This document shows, piece by piece, positions 27,983-36,272 of a DNA stretch of 64,000 nucleotides. The DNA lies in contig NZ_CP139715.1 in assembly GCF_034377285.1 (NCBI RefSeq), positions 2,092,001 through 2,156,000 of the forward strand. Reading direction: 5' to 3'. The position numbers and the translations under genes were made by a program. The DNA is from Thalassobaculum sp. OXR-137. GTDB lineage: Bacteria; Pseudomonadota; Alphaproteobacteria; Thalassobaculales; Thalassobaculaceae. The first letter of the stretch is position 1. Each line of letters begins with the position of its first letter. Below the pieces are notes generated by a model. That model had not been told where the DNA came from. It saw only the letters and a program-made list of their open reading frames with translations, and did not search any database.

Positions 27983-29785
27983 ATGACGAGTGATCTCTCC
28001 CATATCCGCAACTTTGCGATCATCGCCCATATCGACCACGGCAAGTCGACGCTTGCCGATCGGCTGATTCAGATGTGTGGCGGCCTGACCGATCGCGAGA
28101 TGAAGCAGCAGGTTCTCGACTCGATGGATATCGAGCGGGAACGCGGCATCACCATCAAGGCGCAGACGGTCCGGCTGATCTACGATGCCAAGGACGGCAA
28201 GCGCTACACCCTGAACCTGATCGACACGCCGGGTCACGTCGACTTCGCGTATGAGGTCAGCCGGTCGCTCGCGGCCTGCGAGGGCTCGATCCTCGTGGTC
28301 GACGCGGCCCAGGGGGTGGAGGCGCAGACGCTGGCCAACGTCTATCAGGCGATCGAGGTCAATCACGAGATCATCCCCGTCCTGAACAAGGTCGACCTCC
28401 CCGCCGCCGAGCCGGACCGGGTGAAGGAGCAGATCGAGGACGTGATCGGGCTGGACGCCTCCAACGCGATCATGATCTCGGCCAAGACCGGCCTCGGCGT
28501 GGACGAGCTGCTGGAAGCGATCATCGAGCGCCTGCCGCCGCCCAAGGGCGACCGCGAGGCGCCGCTGAAGGCGATGCTGGTCGACAGCTGGTACGACAGC
28601 TATCTCGGCGTCACCTGTCTGGTGCGCGTGCATGACGGCGCCCTGAAGAAGGGCCAGCGCATCAAGATGATGCAGGCCGGTGCCCTGCACATGGTCGAGC
28701 GGGTCGGCGTGCTGACGCCCAAGGGTCTCGCCGTCGACGAGCTGGGCCCGGGAGAGGTCGGCTTCATCAACGCCTCGATCAAGACCGTGGCCGACACCAA
28801 TGTCGGCGACACGATCACCGAGGAGAAGCGGCCGACCGCCAAGGCGCTGCCGGGCTTCAAGCCGAGCGTGCCGGTGGTGTTCTGCGGCATGTATCCGGTC
28901 GACGCCGCCGATTTCGAGGATCTGCGCGACAGCCTGGAGAAGCTCCGGCTGAACGACGCCAGTTTCCAGTTCGAGGCGGAGACCTCCGCCGCGCTGGGCT
29001 TCGGCTTCCGCTGCGGATTCCTCGGCCTGCTGCATCTGGAAATCATCCAGGAGCGGCTGGAGCGCGAGTTCGACCTCGACCTGATCACCACCGCGCCGAG
29101 CGTGATCTACAAGATCCACAAGACCGATCGCACGATGATCGAGCTGCACAATCCGGCCGACATGCCGGAGGTGATGAAGATCGATCACATCGAAGAGCCG
29201 TGGATCAAGGCGACGATCTTCGTGCCGGACGACTATCTCGGCCCGATCCTGGCGCTGTGCACCGAGCGGCGCGGCGAGCAGATCGAGCTGACCTATGCCG
29301 GCAACCGGGCGATGGTGGTCTACCGCCTGCCGCTGAACGAGGTGGTGTTCGACTTCTACGACCGCCTGAAATCGATCAGCCGCGGCTATGCCAGCTTCGA
29401 CTACCAGATGGACAGCTACTCCGAGAGCGATCTGGTGAAGCTGTCGATCATGGTGAACGCCGAACCGGTGGACGCCCTGTCGATGATCGTGCACCGCTCC
29501 CAGGCGGATCCCCGCGGCCGGGCCATGTGCGCGCGGCTGAAGGAACTGATCCCCCGGCAGCTCTTCAAGATCGCCATCCAGGCGGCGATCGGCGGCAAGG
29601 TCATCGCCCGCGAGACCGTCAGCGCGATGCGCAAGGACGTCACCGCGAAATGCTACGGCGGCGACATCACCCGTAAGAAGAAGCTTCTGGAGAAGCAGAA
29701 GGAAGGCAAGAAGAAGATGCGGCAGTTCGGCCAGGTCGAAATCCCGCAATCCGCCTTCATCGCCGCCCTGAAGATGGACGCCTGA
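27983..29785 (+). CDS. lepA: Elongation factor 4 (LepA)
   Basis: GTPase of 600 aa, standard length. G1 [15 protein letters not shown]3 DTPGHVDF and G4 NKVDLP are all intact, and the lysine-rich C-terminal domain ends [19 protein letters not shown] as in all LepA proteins. It binds the ribosome and can back-translocate or rescue stalled elongation or initiation complexes. Complete and single; divergent from the PhyH/aldolase operon. An inverted repeat follows the stop. Confidence 0.98.
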   Translation: MTSDLSHIRNFAIIAHIDHGKSTLADRLIQMCGGLTDREMKQQVLDSMDIERERGITIKAQTVRLIYDAKDGKRYTLNLIDTPGHVDFAYEVSRSLAACEGSILVVDAAQGVEAQTLANVYQAIEVNHEIIPVLNKVDLPAAEPDRVKEQIEDVIGLDASNAIMISAKTGLGVDELLEAIIERLPPPKGDREAPLKAMLVDSWYDSYLGVTCLVRVHDGALKKGQRIKMMQAGALHMVERVGVLTPKGLAVDELGPGEVGFINASIKTVADTNVGDTITEEKRPTAKALPGFKPSVPVVFCGMYPVDAADFEDLRDSLEKLRLNDASFQFEAETSAALGFGFRCGFLGLLHLEIIQERLEREFDLDLITTAPSVIYKIHKTDRTMIELHNPADMPEVMKIDHIEEPWIKATIFVPDDYLGPILALCTERRGEQIELTYAGNRAMVVYRLPLNEVVFDFYDRLKSISRGYASFDYQMDSYSESDLVKLSIMVNAEPVDALSMIVHRSQADPRGRAMCARLKELIPRQLFKIAIQAAIGGKVIARETVSAMRKDVTAKCYGGDITRKKKLLEKQKEGKKKMRQFGQVEIPQSAFIAALKMDA

Positions 29786-29822
29786 CCGGGCGTCCATCTG
29801 AGTAGCCGACAACTCCCAAATC

Positions 29823-29929
29823 CGTCATCCCGGTGGACCCCGGACCTGATCCGGGGGCCGGCCGGGACCCGGCTGCCGGCGTTGGGGCACGGTCCCGACC
29901 CGATCCCGGATCAGGTCCGGGATGACAGG
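29823..29929. repeat. Intergenic inverted repeat, family A copy 1
   Basis: Starts CGTCATCCCGG and ends CCGGGATGACAGG. The arms share GGACCTGATCCGGG and its complement, with a ten-base interruption in the left arm, and the centre contains GCCGGCCGGGACC. It shares the outer GTCATCCCGG and the central CGGCCGGGACC...GGCGTT...CGGTCCCG blocks with 52935-53048. Confidence 0.75.
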
Positions 29930-29961
29930 GAGGCGGGATGACGGTGAGGGGTGAGAGGCCG

Positions 29962-31596
29962 CTATCCCCGATGCCCCGCCCGCGACTTGGCGATCTGCCG
30001 GCTGAGCAGGATCACCGGCAGCAGCCCGACCGCGACGATGGTCAGCGCCGGGGTGGATGCCTGGGTCAGCCGCTCGTCGGCCGCCAGGTTGTGTGCCTGA
30101 ACCGCCAGCGTGTCGAAATTGAACGGCCGCAGGATCATCGTCGCCGGCAGTTCCTTCATCACGTCCACGAACACGATCAGCCCGGCGGTCAGCAGGCTGC
30201 TGCGCAGCATCGGGAAATGCACCCGCTTCAGGGTCGCCCGCGGCGCATGGCCGAGGACCCGGGCGGCCTGGTCCATGCTGGGGGTGATCTTGGTCAGCCC
30301 GGCTTCCGCCGTTTGCAGCGACACCGCCAGGAACCGCACCAGATAGGCATAGACCAGCGCCACGATCGTCCCGGTCACCAGCAGCCCGGTGGACAGGCCG
30401 AACAGGCTGCGCGCCGCATCGTCGACGCTGCGGTCGACCACGGAAAACGGGATCAGGATACCGATGGCGATGACCGAACCGGGCACCGCATAGCCGAGCG
30501 CCGCGAGACGGGTGAGGATATGGGTCGCCCTGTCTTTCGACAGCCGGTTGGCATAGGCCAGCAGCAGCGAGACCAGCACCGCCAGCAGGGCGGTGATCCC
30601 GGCCAGGGTCACGCTGTTCAGCGTCAGGGTGAGGTAGCGGGCGCCGAACATCGTGTGACCGCCGGTCGCCGTCATGTGGATCAGCAGGATCGCCGGAAGC
30701 AGGAAGCCGACGAAGACCGGCAGGCCGCAGGCCAGGATCGCGCCGGCCGCCTTCCAGCCGGTCAGCCGGAAGCCGGGCAGGGCCCGGTGGGTGTTTGTCG
30801 TGTGGTCGAACCGGCGGCGGCCACGGGAGATCCGCTCCAGCGCGATCACCAGAATGACGAAGGCCAGCAGGCCGGTGGCAAGCTGGGCGGCGGCCACCCG
30901 GTCGCCGAAGGAGAAGATCGCCCTGTAGATGCCGGTGGTGAAGGTCTGCACGCCGAAATAGGAGACGGTTCCGTAATCGGCCAGGGTCTCCATCAGCGCC
31001 AGGGCGACGCCGGCGACGATGGCCGGCCGGGCCAGCGGCAGGGCAACCCGCAGGAAGGCGCGGGCCGGCGACTGGCCCAGGGTCCGGCTGACCTCGAGCA
31101 CGCAGACCGACTGCTCGATGAAGGCGGCGCGGGACAGCAGGTAGACATAAGGGAACATGGTCGCCGTCAGCATGACGATGGCGCCGCCCAGCGACCGGAC
31201 TTCCGGGAACCAGTACGCCCGCGGCCCGAGGTCGAAGGTCTGGCGCAGCAACTCCTGCACGGGTCCGGCATGTTCCAGGAAGTTGGTGTAGGTGTAGGCC
31301 AGCACATAGGCCGGGGCGGCCAGCGGCAGCACCAGCGCCCATTCCAGCACCCGACGGCCCGGGAACCGGCACATGGTCACCAGCCAGGCGGTACCGACGC
31401 CGATCACCCCGGTGCCGATTGTCACGCCCAGTGCCAGCAGCGCGGTATTGGCGACATAGGTCGGCAGCACCGTATGGACCAGGTGGTCGATCAGGTCCGT
31501 GTGGGCCAGCCCGTTCAGGGCCACCGCCAGGATCGGCGTGACGACCAGCGCGCAGATCACCGCGGGGGCCAGAAAGAAGCGGTCGCGAAAGGGCAT
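29962..31596 (-). CDS. Iron(III)-type ABC transporter permease (FbpB/SfuB/AfuB family)
   Basis: Fused-dimer permease of 544 aa with about twelve transmembrane helices. Each half has the EAA-type loop that docks the ATPase (first half SRTLGQSPARAFLRVALPLA, second half ARVLGHAPRATLKRVHFPML). Paired halves of this sort are typical of Fe(III) importers, with thiamine as an alternative. The periplasmic binding protein and ATPase genes are not adjacent. A Fur-like palindrome lies about 50 bp upstream of the start, which supports iron. An inverted repeat separates its 3' end from lepA. Confidence 0.87.
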   Translation of the reverse strand: MPFRDRFFLAPAVICALVVTPILAVALNGLAHTDLIDHLVHTVLPTYVANTALLALGVTIGTGVIGVGTAWLVTMCRFPGRRVLEWALVLPLAAPAYVLAYTYTNFLEHAGPVQELLRQTFDLGPRAYWFPEVRSLGGAIVMLTATMFPYVYLLSRAAFIEQSVCVLEVSRTLGQSPARAFLRVALPLARPAIVAGVALALMETLADYGTVSYFGVQTFTTGIYRAIFSFGDRVAAAQLATGLLAFVILVIALERISRGRRRFDHTTNTHRALPGFRLTGWKAAGAILACGLPVFVGFLLPAILLIHMTATGGHTMFGARYLTLTLNSVTLAGITALLAVLVSLLLAYANRLSKDRATHILTRLAALGYAVPGSVIAIGILIPFSVVDRSVDDAARSLFGLSTGLLVTGTIVALVYAYLVRFLAVSLQTAEAGLTKITPSMDQAARVLGHAPRATLKRVHFPMLRSSLLTAGLIVFVDVMKELPATMILRPFNFDTLAVQAHNLAADERLTQASTPALTIVAVGLLPVILLSRQIAKSRAGHRG

Positions 31597-31646
31597 GCGG
31601 TTCCCGTGGCGCGGAACTGTCCTTTACCCCGAAGCCTGTCAGGGTA

Positions 31647-31665
31647 TTTGCGAGACGTTCGCAAA
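31647..31665. promoter_or_regulatory. Fur-like palindrome upstream of the iron permease
   Basis: TTTGCGA-gacgt-TCGCAAA, perfect 7-bp arms with a 5-bp spacer, between the divergent iron permease and FAD oxidase genes. It resembles alphaproteobacterial Fur-type sites (TTGCGA...TCGCAA), so iron-dependent repression is inferred. Confidence 0.5.
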
Positions 31666-31763
31666 AGACGGTTCCGCCTTATGGCAACCGGTCTCGAAAG
31701 TGTCAACTTCTCGCCGCCCGACGGACCGCTTAAGCTCGGTTAAAACTGGCACCGGAGATGGCG

Positions 31764-33077
31764 ATGACGCCGATGGATATCTTTGCCGACGGATTCAAGA
31801 CCGATCCCTACTGGTGGGATGCCGCCCCGCCGGACGACGAGGGCGACGCTCCGCCGCCGGAGCAGGTCGACGTGGCCATCGTCGGCAGCGGCTATACCGG
31901 CATGTCGGCGGCGCTGGAACTGGCGCGTAACGGCGTGAAGGTGGTGATCCTGGAGGCGGAGCGCTTCGGCGAGGGGGCGAGCACCCGCAGCGGCGGCATG
32001 ATGTCCGGCGGCGTGAATGTCGGCAAAGGCGGCGATATCGAGAAGCAGTTCGGCCGTCAGCGGGTCGACGACATGCTGTCGGAGGCGCGTGACAGCTACG
32101 ACCACGTGGAGGAGGTGATCCGCCGCGAGAACATCGACTGCTTCTACGCCCGCACCGGCCGCTTCGTCGGCGCCCATACGCCCGCCGCTTTCAAGGCGAT
32201 GAAAGCCAAGGCCGACGACCTGAACACCTACGCCGAAGCGGGGGCCGCCCTGGTGTCCAGGGAGCGCCAGGTCGATCACGTCAACACCCAGTACTATCAC
32301 GGCGGCATGACCGTGGACCGGGCCGGCGGGGTGCATCCCTCGCTCTACCACAAGGGTCTGCGGCAGGCCTGCCGGGCCGCCGGCGTCCATCTGTCGGCCC
32401 ACACAAGGGTGGAAGGCATCGACGGCACGGCCGGCGATCTGACCGTGCGCACCTCCCGCGGACCGGTGCGGGCGAAGGAGGTCGTGCTCGGCACCAACGG
32501 CTATACCGGCAAGGCGACCCCCTGGCACCGCCGCCGGGTGATCCCGATCGCCAGCTACATCATCGCCACCGAGCCGCTCGGCAAGGAGCGGGTGAGCGAG
32601 CTGTTCCCGGACGGCCGGATGATCGCCGACACCAAGCGGGTGCTCTACTACTTCCGCCCGTCGCCGGACGGTACGCGGGTGGTCTTCGGCGGCCGGGCGA
32701 GCTTCCAGGCCCGCACCGCGCTGGAGACCGCGCCGGTGCTGTACCAGTACATGCTGGGCATCTTCCCGCAGCTCGCGGGGGTGAAAATCACCCATGCCTG
32801 GAACGGCAACGTCGCCTTCACCTTCGACCGGGTGCCGCATATGGGGGTGGAGAACGGGGTGCACTACGCCATGGGCTGCAACGGCAGCGGCGTGGTGATG
32901 ATGAGCCATCTCGGCCACCGCACCGCGCTGAAGATCCTGGGCAAGACCAACCGGCCGAGCGCCTTCGACGGCCTGCCCTTCGAGACCCGACCGTTCTACA
33001 CCGGCGTGCCCTGGTTCCTGCCGACGGTGGGCGCCTGGTACAAGTTCCGCGACTGGATGGACCGGCGGGCGGCGTAG
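31764..33077 (+). CDS. FAD-dependent amine oxidase (PuuB/OrdL-like, DAO family)
   Basis: Protein of about 437 aa. The FAD-binding Rossmann motif VAIVGSGYTGMSAALELARN is near residue 38, the DAO-family block FGEGASTRSGGMMSGG near 73, and the C-terminal MGCNGSGVVMMSHLG seals the flavin site. It resembles gamma-glutamylputrescine oxidase and related enzymes that oxidise secondary amines. ATG 31764 is preferred over ATG 31758 because GGAG then sits six bases upstream. Other Puu-like genes (a gamma-glutamylpolyamine ligase-type GS) lie 24 kb away, so a shared pathway is only a possibility. Confidence 0.85.
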   Translation: MTPMDIFADGFKTDPYWWDAAPPDDEGDAPPPEQVDVAIVGSGYTGMSAALELARNGVKVVILEAERFGEGASTRSGGMMSGGVNVGKGGDIEKQFGRQRVDDMLSEARDSYDHVEEVIRRENIDCFYARTGRFVGAHTPAAFKAMKAKADDLNTYAEAGAALVSRERQVDHVNTQYYHGGMTVDRAGGVHPSLYHKGLRQACRAAGVHLSAHTRVEGIDGTAGDLTVRTSRGPVRAKEVVLGTNGYTGKATPWHRRRVIPIASYIIATEPLGKERVSELFPDGRMIADTKRVLYYFRPSPDGTRVVFGGRASFQARTALETAPVLYQYMLGIFPQLAGVKITHAWNGNVAFTFDRVPHMGVENGVHYAMGCNGSGVVMMSHLGHRTALKILGKTNRPSAFDGLPFETRPFYTGVPWFLPTVGAWYKFRDWMDRRAA

Positions 33078-33111
33078 TCTCCGGCGCTACCCAATTCCCC
33101 CCACCGTGAAC

Positions 33112-33213
33112 TCCCCGGCCTTGTGCCGGGGCCCACGGTGGGGCGGCTTCAAGGTCGGAGATGGGCCCCAAGCGGCTGTGCGCCCGACGGGTGGGTCCCG
33201 GCACAGGGTCGGG
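33112..33213. repeat. Intergenic inverted repeat (single copy seen)
   Basis: Left arm CCCCGGCCTTGTGCCGGGGC followed by CCAC, right arm GTGGGTCCCGGCACAGGGTC, pairing with a few mismatches across about 55 bases. It fills most of the gap between two convergent genes. Distinct in sequence from the other repeat families. Confidence 0.6.
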
Positions 33214-33239
33214 AAGTGTGTGAGGAGAAGCCGGATCCC

Positions 33240-33953
33240 CTACTCCCGGATGCTCCTTGTGTCCGGCGCGCCCGGGTCGAACGGGTTGACCAGGGTACGC
33301 TGGCGCTGCTGCTGGCCGGTGTAGAGCGCGTCGCGCTTCTCGGAGAGCTTCTTGGCCAGATACTGCAGGTCGCCCGGCAGCATCTCGTATTCCCGGTTCA
33401 GCATGTCCTGCCAGAGGTCGTGGATCTTGCGGATCGACTGGTCGTTCGGCTCCAGCTTGGCGATGTCGTTCTCCACCGACTTGATCCAGTCGAGAGAGTC
33501 CTGCCGTGCGCCCTTGGCGTCGCTGATCAGGGTGCGCAGCTTGGAGGCGATCTCCTCGGCCACCGGCGCTTCGAAGGTTCCGCATTCCGGCCACAGGGTG
33601 CTCAGATAGGCGATGTCGGCATCCGACAGGGCGTAGAGCGGCTTGCCGAAATAGGTCAGTTCCAGGTTGCGCACCGACATGCCGCCCTGAAGCCGGGCCA
33701 TGCGCTGCACCGGCGCATTGCCGCCGGGAAGCTTGGCGCAGTCGGGGTTCTTGGGCGCTCCCCGATTGGCCCCGGCGGCCCCGGGCGCGGGGGCCTGTGC
33801 CTGGGCGAAGGCGGGTTCGGGCAGCAGCAGGCCTATCAGCAAGGGGCCCGCCGCGAGCGCCGTTCCGATCCGCACGAGGCATTCGGCCCGCCATCGACCC
33901 CACCGGGCACCCGATGCAAGGCGAAGGCTGGACAACAGATTCCCGACCGCCAT
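33240..33953 (-). CDS. Exported protein of unknown function
   Basis: Protein of 237 aa. A long N-terminal region ends in a hydrophobic stretch and a signal-peptidase-like site (LLLPEPAFA then QAQAPAPG), so the mature protein should be periplasmic or secreted. The mature part starts with an A/P/G-rich linker, carries two cysteines (CAKL and PECGTF) that could form a disulfide, and ends in a charged helical region (SLDWIKSVENDIAKLEP, LQYLAKKLSEKRDALY). I do not recognise the family. The true start may be inside, since the signal peptide would be unusually long (about 50 residues) from ATG 33953. Confidence 0.62.
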   Translation of the reverse strand: MAVGNLLSSLRLASGARWGRWRAECLVRIGTALAAGPLLIGLLLPEPAFAQAQAPAPGAAGANRGAPKNPDCAKLPGGNAPVQRMARLQGGMSVRNLELTYFGKPLYALSDADIAYLSTLWPECGTFEAPVAEEIASKLRTLISDAKGARQDSLDWIKSVENDIAKLEPNDQSIRKIHDLWQDMLNREYEMLPGDLQYLAKKLSEKRDALYTGQQQRQRTLVNPFDPGAPDTRSIRE

Positions 33954-34076
33954 ACCGTATCCGCTCCTTTCGGTCCCGCCCGCCGTCTTACCATGTGCTG
34001 AGCGCCGCTTCGACGGTCAAGCACCCCCATGACAGCGGATGCGACGGTGGACCCCGCACACAATCAGGAGGGCGGC

Positions 34077-35648
34077 ATGCCCGCGATCTCGCTTCCCGAA
34101 ACCTCACCCATCGAGACCTGGACCCAGTCCAAGCCGCCCGTGCGCGGGACCAAGGGCGTCGTGGCGTCCCAGAACGTCCAGGCCTCCGAAGTCGGCGCCG
34201 CCGTGCTGGCGGCGGGCGGCAATGCCGCCGATGCGGCCGTCGCGACCGCGCTGGCGCTGACCGTGGCCGAGCCGTGGATGAGCGGGTTGGGCGGCGGCGG
34301 CTATGCCATCGTCTACGACGCCAAGTCCGGTACCACCCGCTGCATCGATTTCGGCATGCAGTCCGGCAGCAAGCTCGACCCGGCCGATTACGGGCTGGTC
34401 AGCGAAACCGAGGGCACGCCGGACATGTTCGGCTGGCCGGCCGTCGTGGAGGACCGCAACCTCCAGGGCTACCACTCCATCGCCCTGCCGGGTTCCTGCG
34501 CCGGCTACGCCAAGCTGCTGTCGGAGTTCGGGTCCTGGTCCTGGGCCGACGCGATCTCGCCGGCCGTGACCATGGCCGAGCGCGGCCACCGGCTGACCTG
34601 GTGGACCACCCTGAACGTGGCCTCGGAAATCTCCTGGCTGCGGCAGTACGAGACTTCGGCCTCGGTCTGGCTGCCGGGCGGCGAGGCGCCGGTGATCTCC
34701 GATCACACCAACCGCGGCATGCCCATGGGCAACTTCGCCGACACCCTGAAGCGTCTGCGCGATGCCGGGCCGGAGGATTTCTACACCGGCGAGATCGCCA
34801 AGGCGCTGGTCGCCGACCTGCAGGCCGGCGGCTCGCGGATCACGGCGGAGGATATGGCCAGCTACGAGGCCAAACTGCTGGAGCCGATCAAGCGCACCCG
34901 CAAGGGCACCGAGTACAATCTGGCGCCGGGCTATACCGCCGGGCCGACCTTCGCCGGTGCTCTGTCGCGCCTGCCGGAGTTCAGCGGCAAGATCGACGCC
35001 GCCGCCTACAAGGCCCATGCCGAGGCGCTGATCGAGTCCTACAAGGTCCGTCTGTCGACCATGGGCCATGCCGGCGACGTGGGCGACCGGAGCTGCACCA
35101 CCCACCTCTCCGTGCTCGACGCCGAGGGCAACATGGTGGTGATGACCACCACCCTGCTGTCGCGCTTCGGCTCGCGGGTGGTGCTGCCGAAGACCGGCGT
35201 GCTGATGAACAACGGCATCAACTGGTTCGATCCGCGCCCCGGCCAGCCGAACTCGCTGGCGCCGGGTCAGAAGGCGCTGTCCAACATGTGCCCGATGCTC
35301 GCCACCCGCGACGGCAAGGCCGCCTTCGGCCTGGGCGCGTCGGGCGGGCGCAAGATCATGCCGGCGATCTTCCAGCTCACTTCGTTCATCAACGATTTCG
35401 GGATGGACCTGGAAGCCGCCTTCATGCAGCCGCGCATCGACATCAGTCTGATGGACAGGATCGTCGCCGACGACCGGGTGGGTCCGGAGGTGGTCAAGGC
35501 GCTGGAGAGCGTGGTCCCGGTGGAACAGGCCAGCACCAGCGCCTTCCCGGGCTCCTGGGCGATCCCTTGCGGCGTGATGGTCACGCCGGAAGGCCCGATC
35601 GCCGCGGCCCATGTGTTCGGGCCGCTGAACGCGGCGGTGCCGGCCTAA
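34077..35648 (+). CDS. Gamma-glutamyltransferase family protein
   Basis: N-terminal nucleophile hydrolase of about 523 aa. The autoprocessing nucleophile is T341 in SCTTHLSVLDAEG, with the following MTTTLLSRFGSR block and GLGASGGRKIMPAIFQLTS matching the glycine-binding loop of GGT. The N-terminal GNAADAAVATALALTVAEP is diagnostic. It transfers or hydrolyses gamma-glutamyl groups. No signal peptide is visible, unlike classic periplasmic GGT, so a cytosolic acylase-like role is possible. ATG 34077 is chosen for its strong AGGAGGG site; the frame is open from 34029. Confidence 0.88.
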   Translation: MPAISLPETSPIETWTQSKPPVRGTKGVVASQNVQASEVGAAVLAAGGNAADAAVATALALTVAEPWMSGLGGGGYAIVYDAKSGTTRCIDFGMQSGSKLDPADYGLVSETEGTPDMFGWPAVVEDRNLQGYHSIALPGSCAGYAKLLSEFGSWSWADAISPAVTMAERGHRLTWWTTLNVASEISWLRQYETSASVWLPGGEAPVISDHTNRGMPMGNFADTLKRLRDAGPEDFYTGEIAKALVADLQAGGSRITAEDMASYEAKLLEPIKRTRKGTEYNLAPGYTAGPTFAGALSRLPEFSGKIDAAAYKAHAEALIESYKVRLSTMGHAGDVGDRSCTTHLSVLDAEGNMVVMTTTLLSRFGSRVVLPKTGVLMNNGINWFDPRPGQPNSLAPGQKALSNMCPMLATRDGKAAFGLGASGGRKIMPAIFQLTSFINDFGMDLEAAFMQPRIDISLMDRIVADDRVGPEVVKALESVVPVEQASTSAFPGSWAIPCGVMVTPEGPIAAAHVFGPLNAAVPA

Positions 35649-35681
35649 GGTCTGTGGGGGAGGCGTTGGTCGGGGACCGCC

Positions 35682-36254
35682 CTAGCCCAGCGCCTCCACA
35701 TAGGCGAGCATCATCAGGTGATCGGGACGGCGGCCGTCCCGTGCCAGGGGCAGCGCCAGCGCGTCCCAGCGCGCCCGGCCGACCCGCTTCCCGGCCCGCT
35801 CCAGGGCGATCTCCTGACGAACCCGCATCGAAGCCCGGGCGTCCATCGCGAGGTCGTAGAGCCGGATGCGCGGAATGGACTGGGCCGGAGACAGCGCATC
35901 GCTCAGGAACAACCCCTGGAAATTGCCGCCTTCCACACCGGCGGCGGCGGCGCCGACCGTCCGATAAAGGTAGGAGCGGCCGCCGAAGACCAACGGCTCG
36001 GCCTCCAGCACGATGAGATGCTCCGTCCAGGGCTGCAGCGCCAGCGGATCGAACTGAGCGAGGGCGGGCAGGCCATGCCGCGACGGCCGGCGGCTCTCCC
36101 ACAGGGCGGTCAGCGCGCGGATATTGACCTCTGCCAGGTCAACGGACGCAGTCCATCGCCGTCCCGGCGCGGGCGCGAACGCGTACGGCCGCGGCATGTC
36201 GATATCGACTGCCGTCGCCGGGTCGGCCCTTAACGCCGTCTGGGATGCGGGCAT
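35682..36254 (-). CDS. PAS_5-type PAS domain protein
   Basis: Protein of 190 aa with one PAS domain of the alphaproteobacterial PAS_5 type: LPALAQFDPLALQPWTEHLI leads into the fold, and the C-terminal half has ALERAGKRVGRARWDALALP. There is no output domain, so it may act as a stand-alone sensor or adaptor. It lies 18 bp downstream of the MEMO1-AMMECR1 gene on the same strand, so they may be co-transcribed. A second PAS_5 protein is at 42992-43480. Confidence 0.75.
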   Translation of the reverse strand: MPASQTALRADPATAVDIDMPRPYAFAPAPGRRWTASVDLAEVNIRALTALWESRRPSRHGLPALAQFDPLALQPWTEHLIVLEAEPLVFGGRSYLYRTVGAAAAGVEGGNFQGLFLSDALSPAQSIPRIRLYDLAMDARASMRVRQEIALERAGKRVGRARWDALALPLARDGRRPDHLMMLAYVEALG

Positions 36255-36272
36255 ATCCGTCCTGCCTCTTGC

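Noticed and set aside
27830-29812. 660-codon minus-strand frame opposite lepA
   Set aside because: It is the antisense of an unmistakable LepA gene and is rich in R, H, L and D as expected for a shadow frame.
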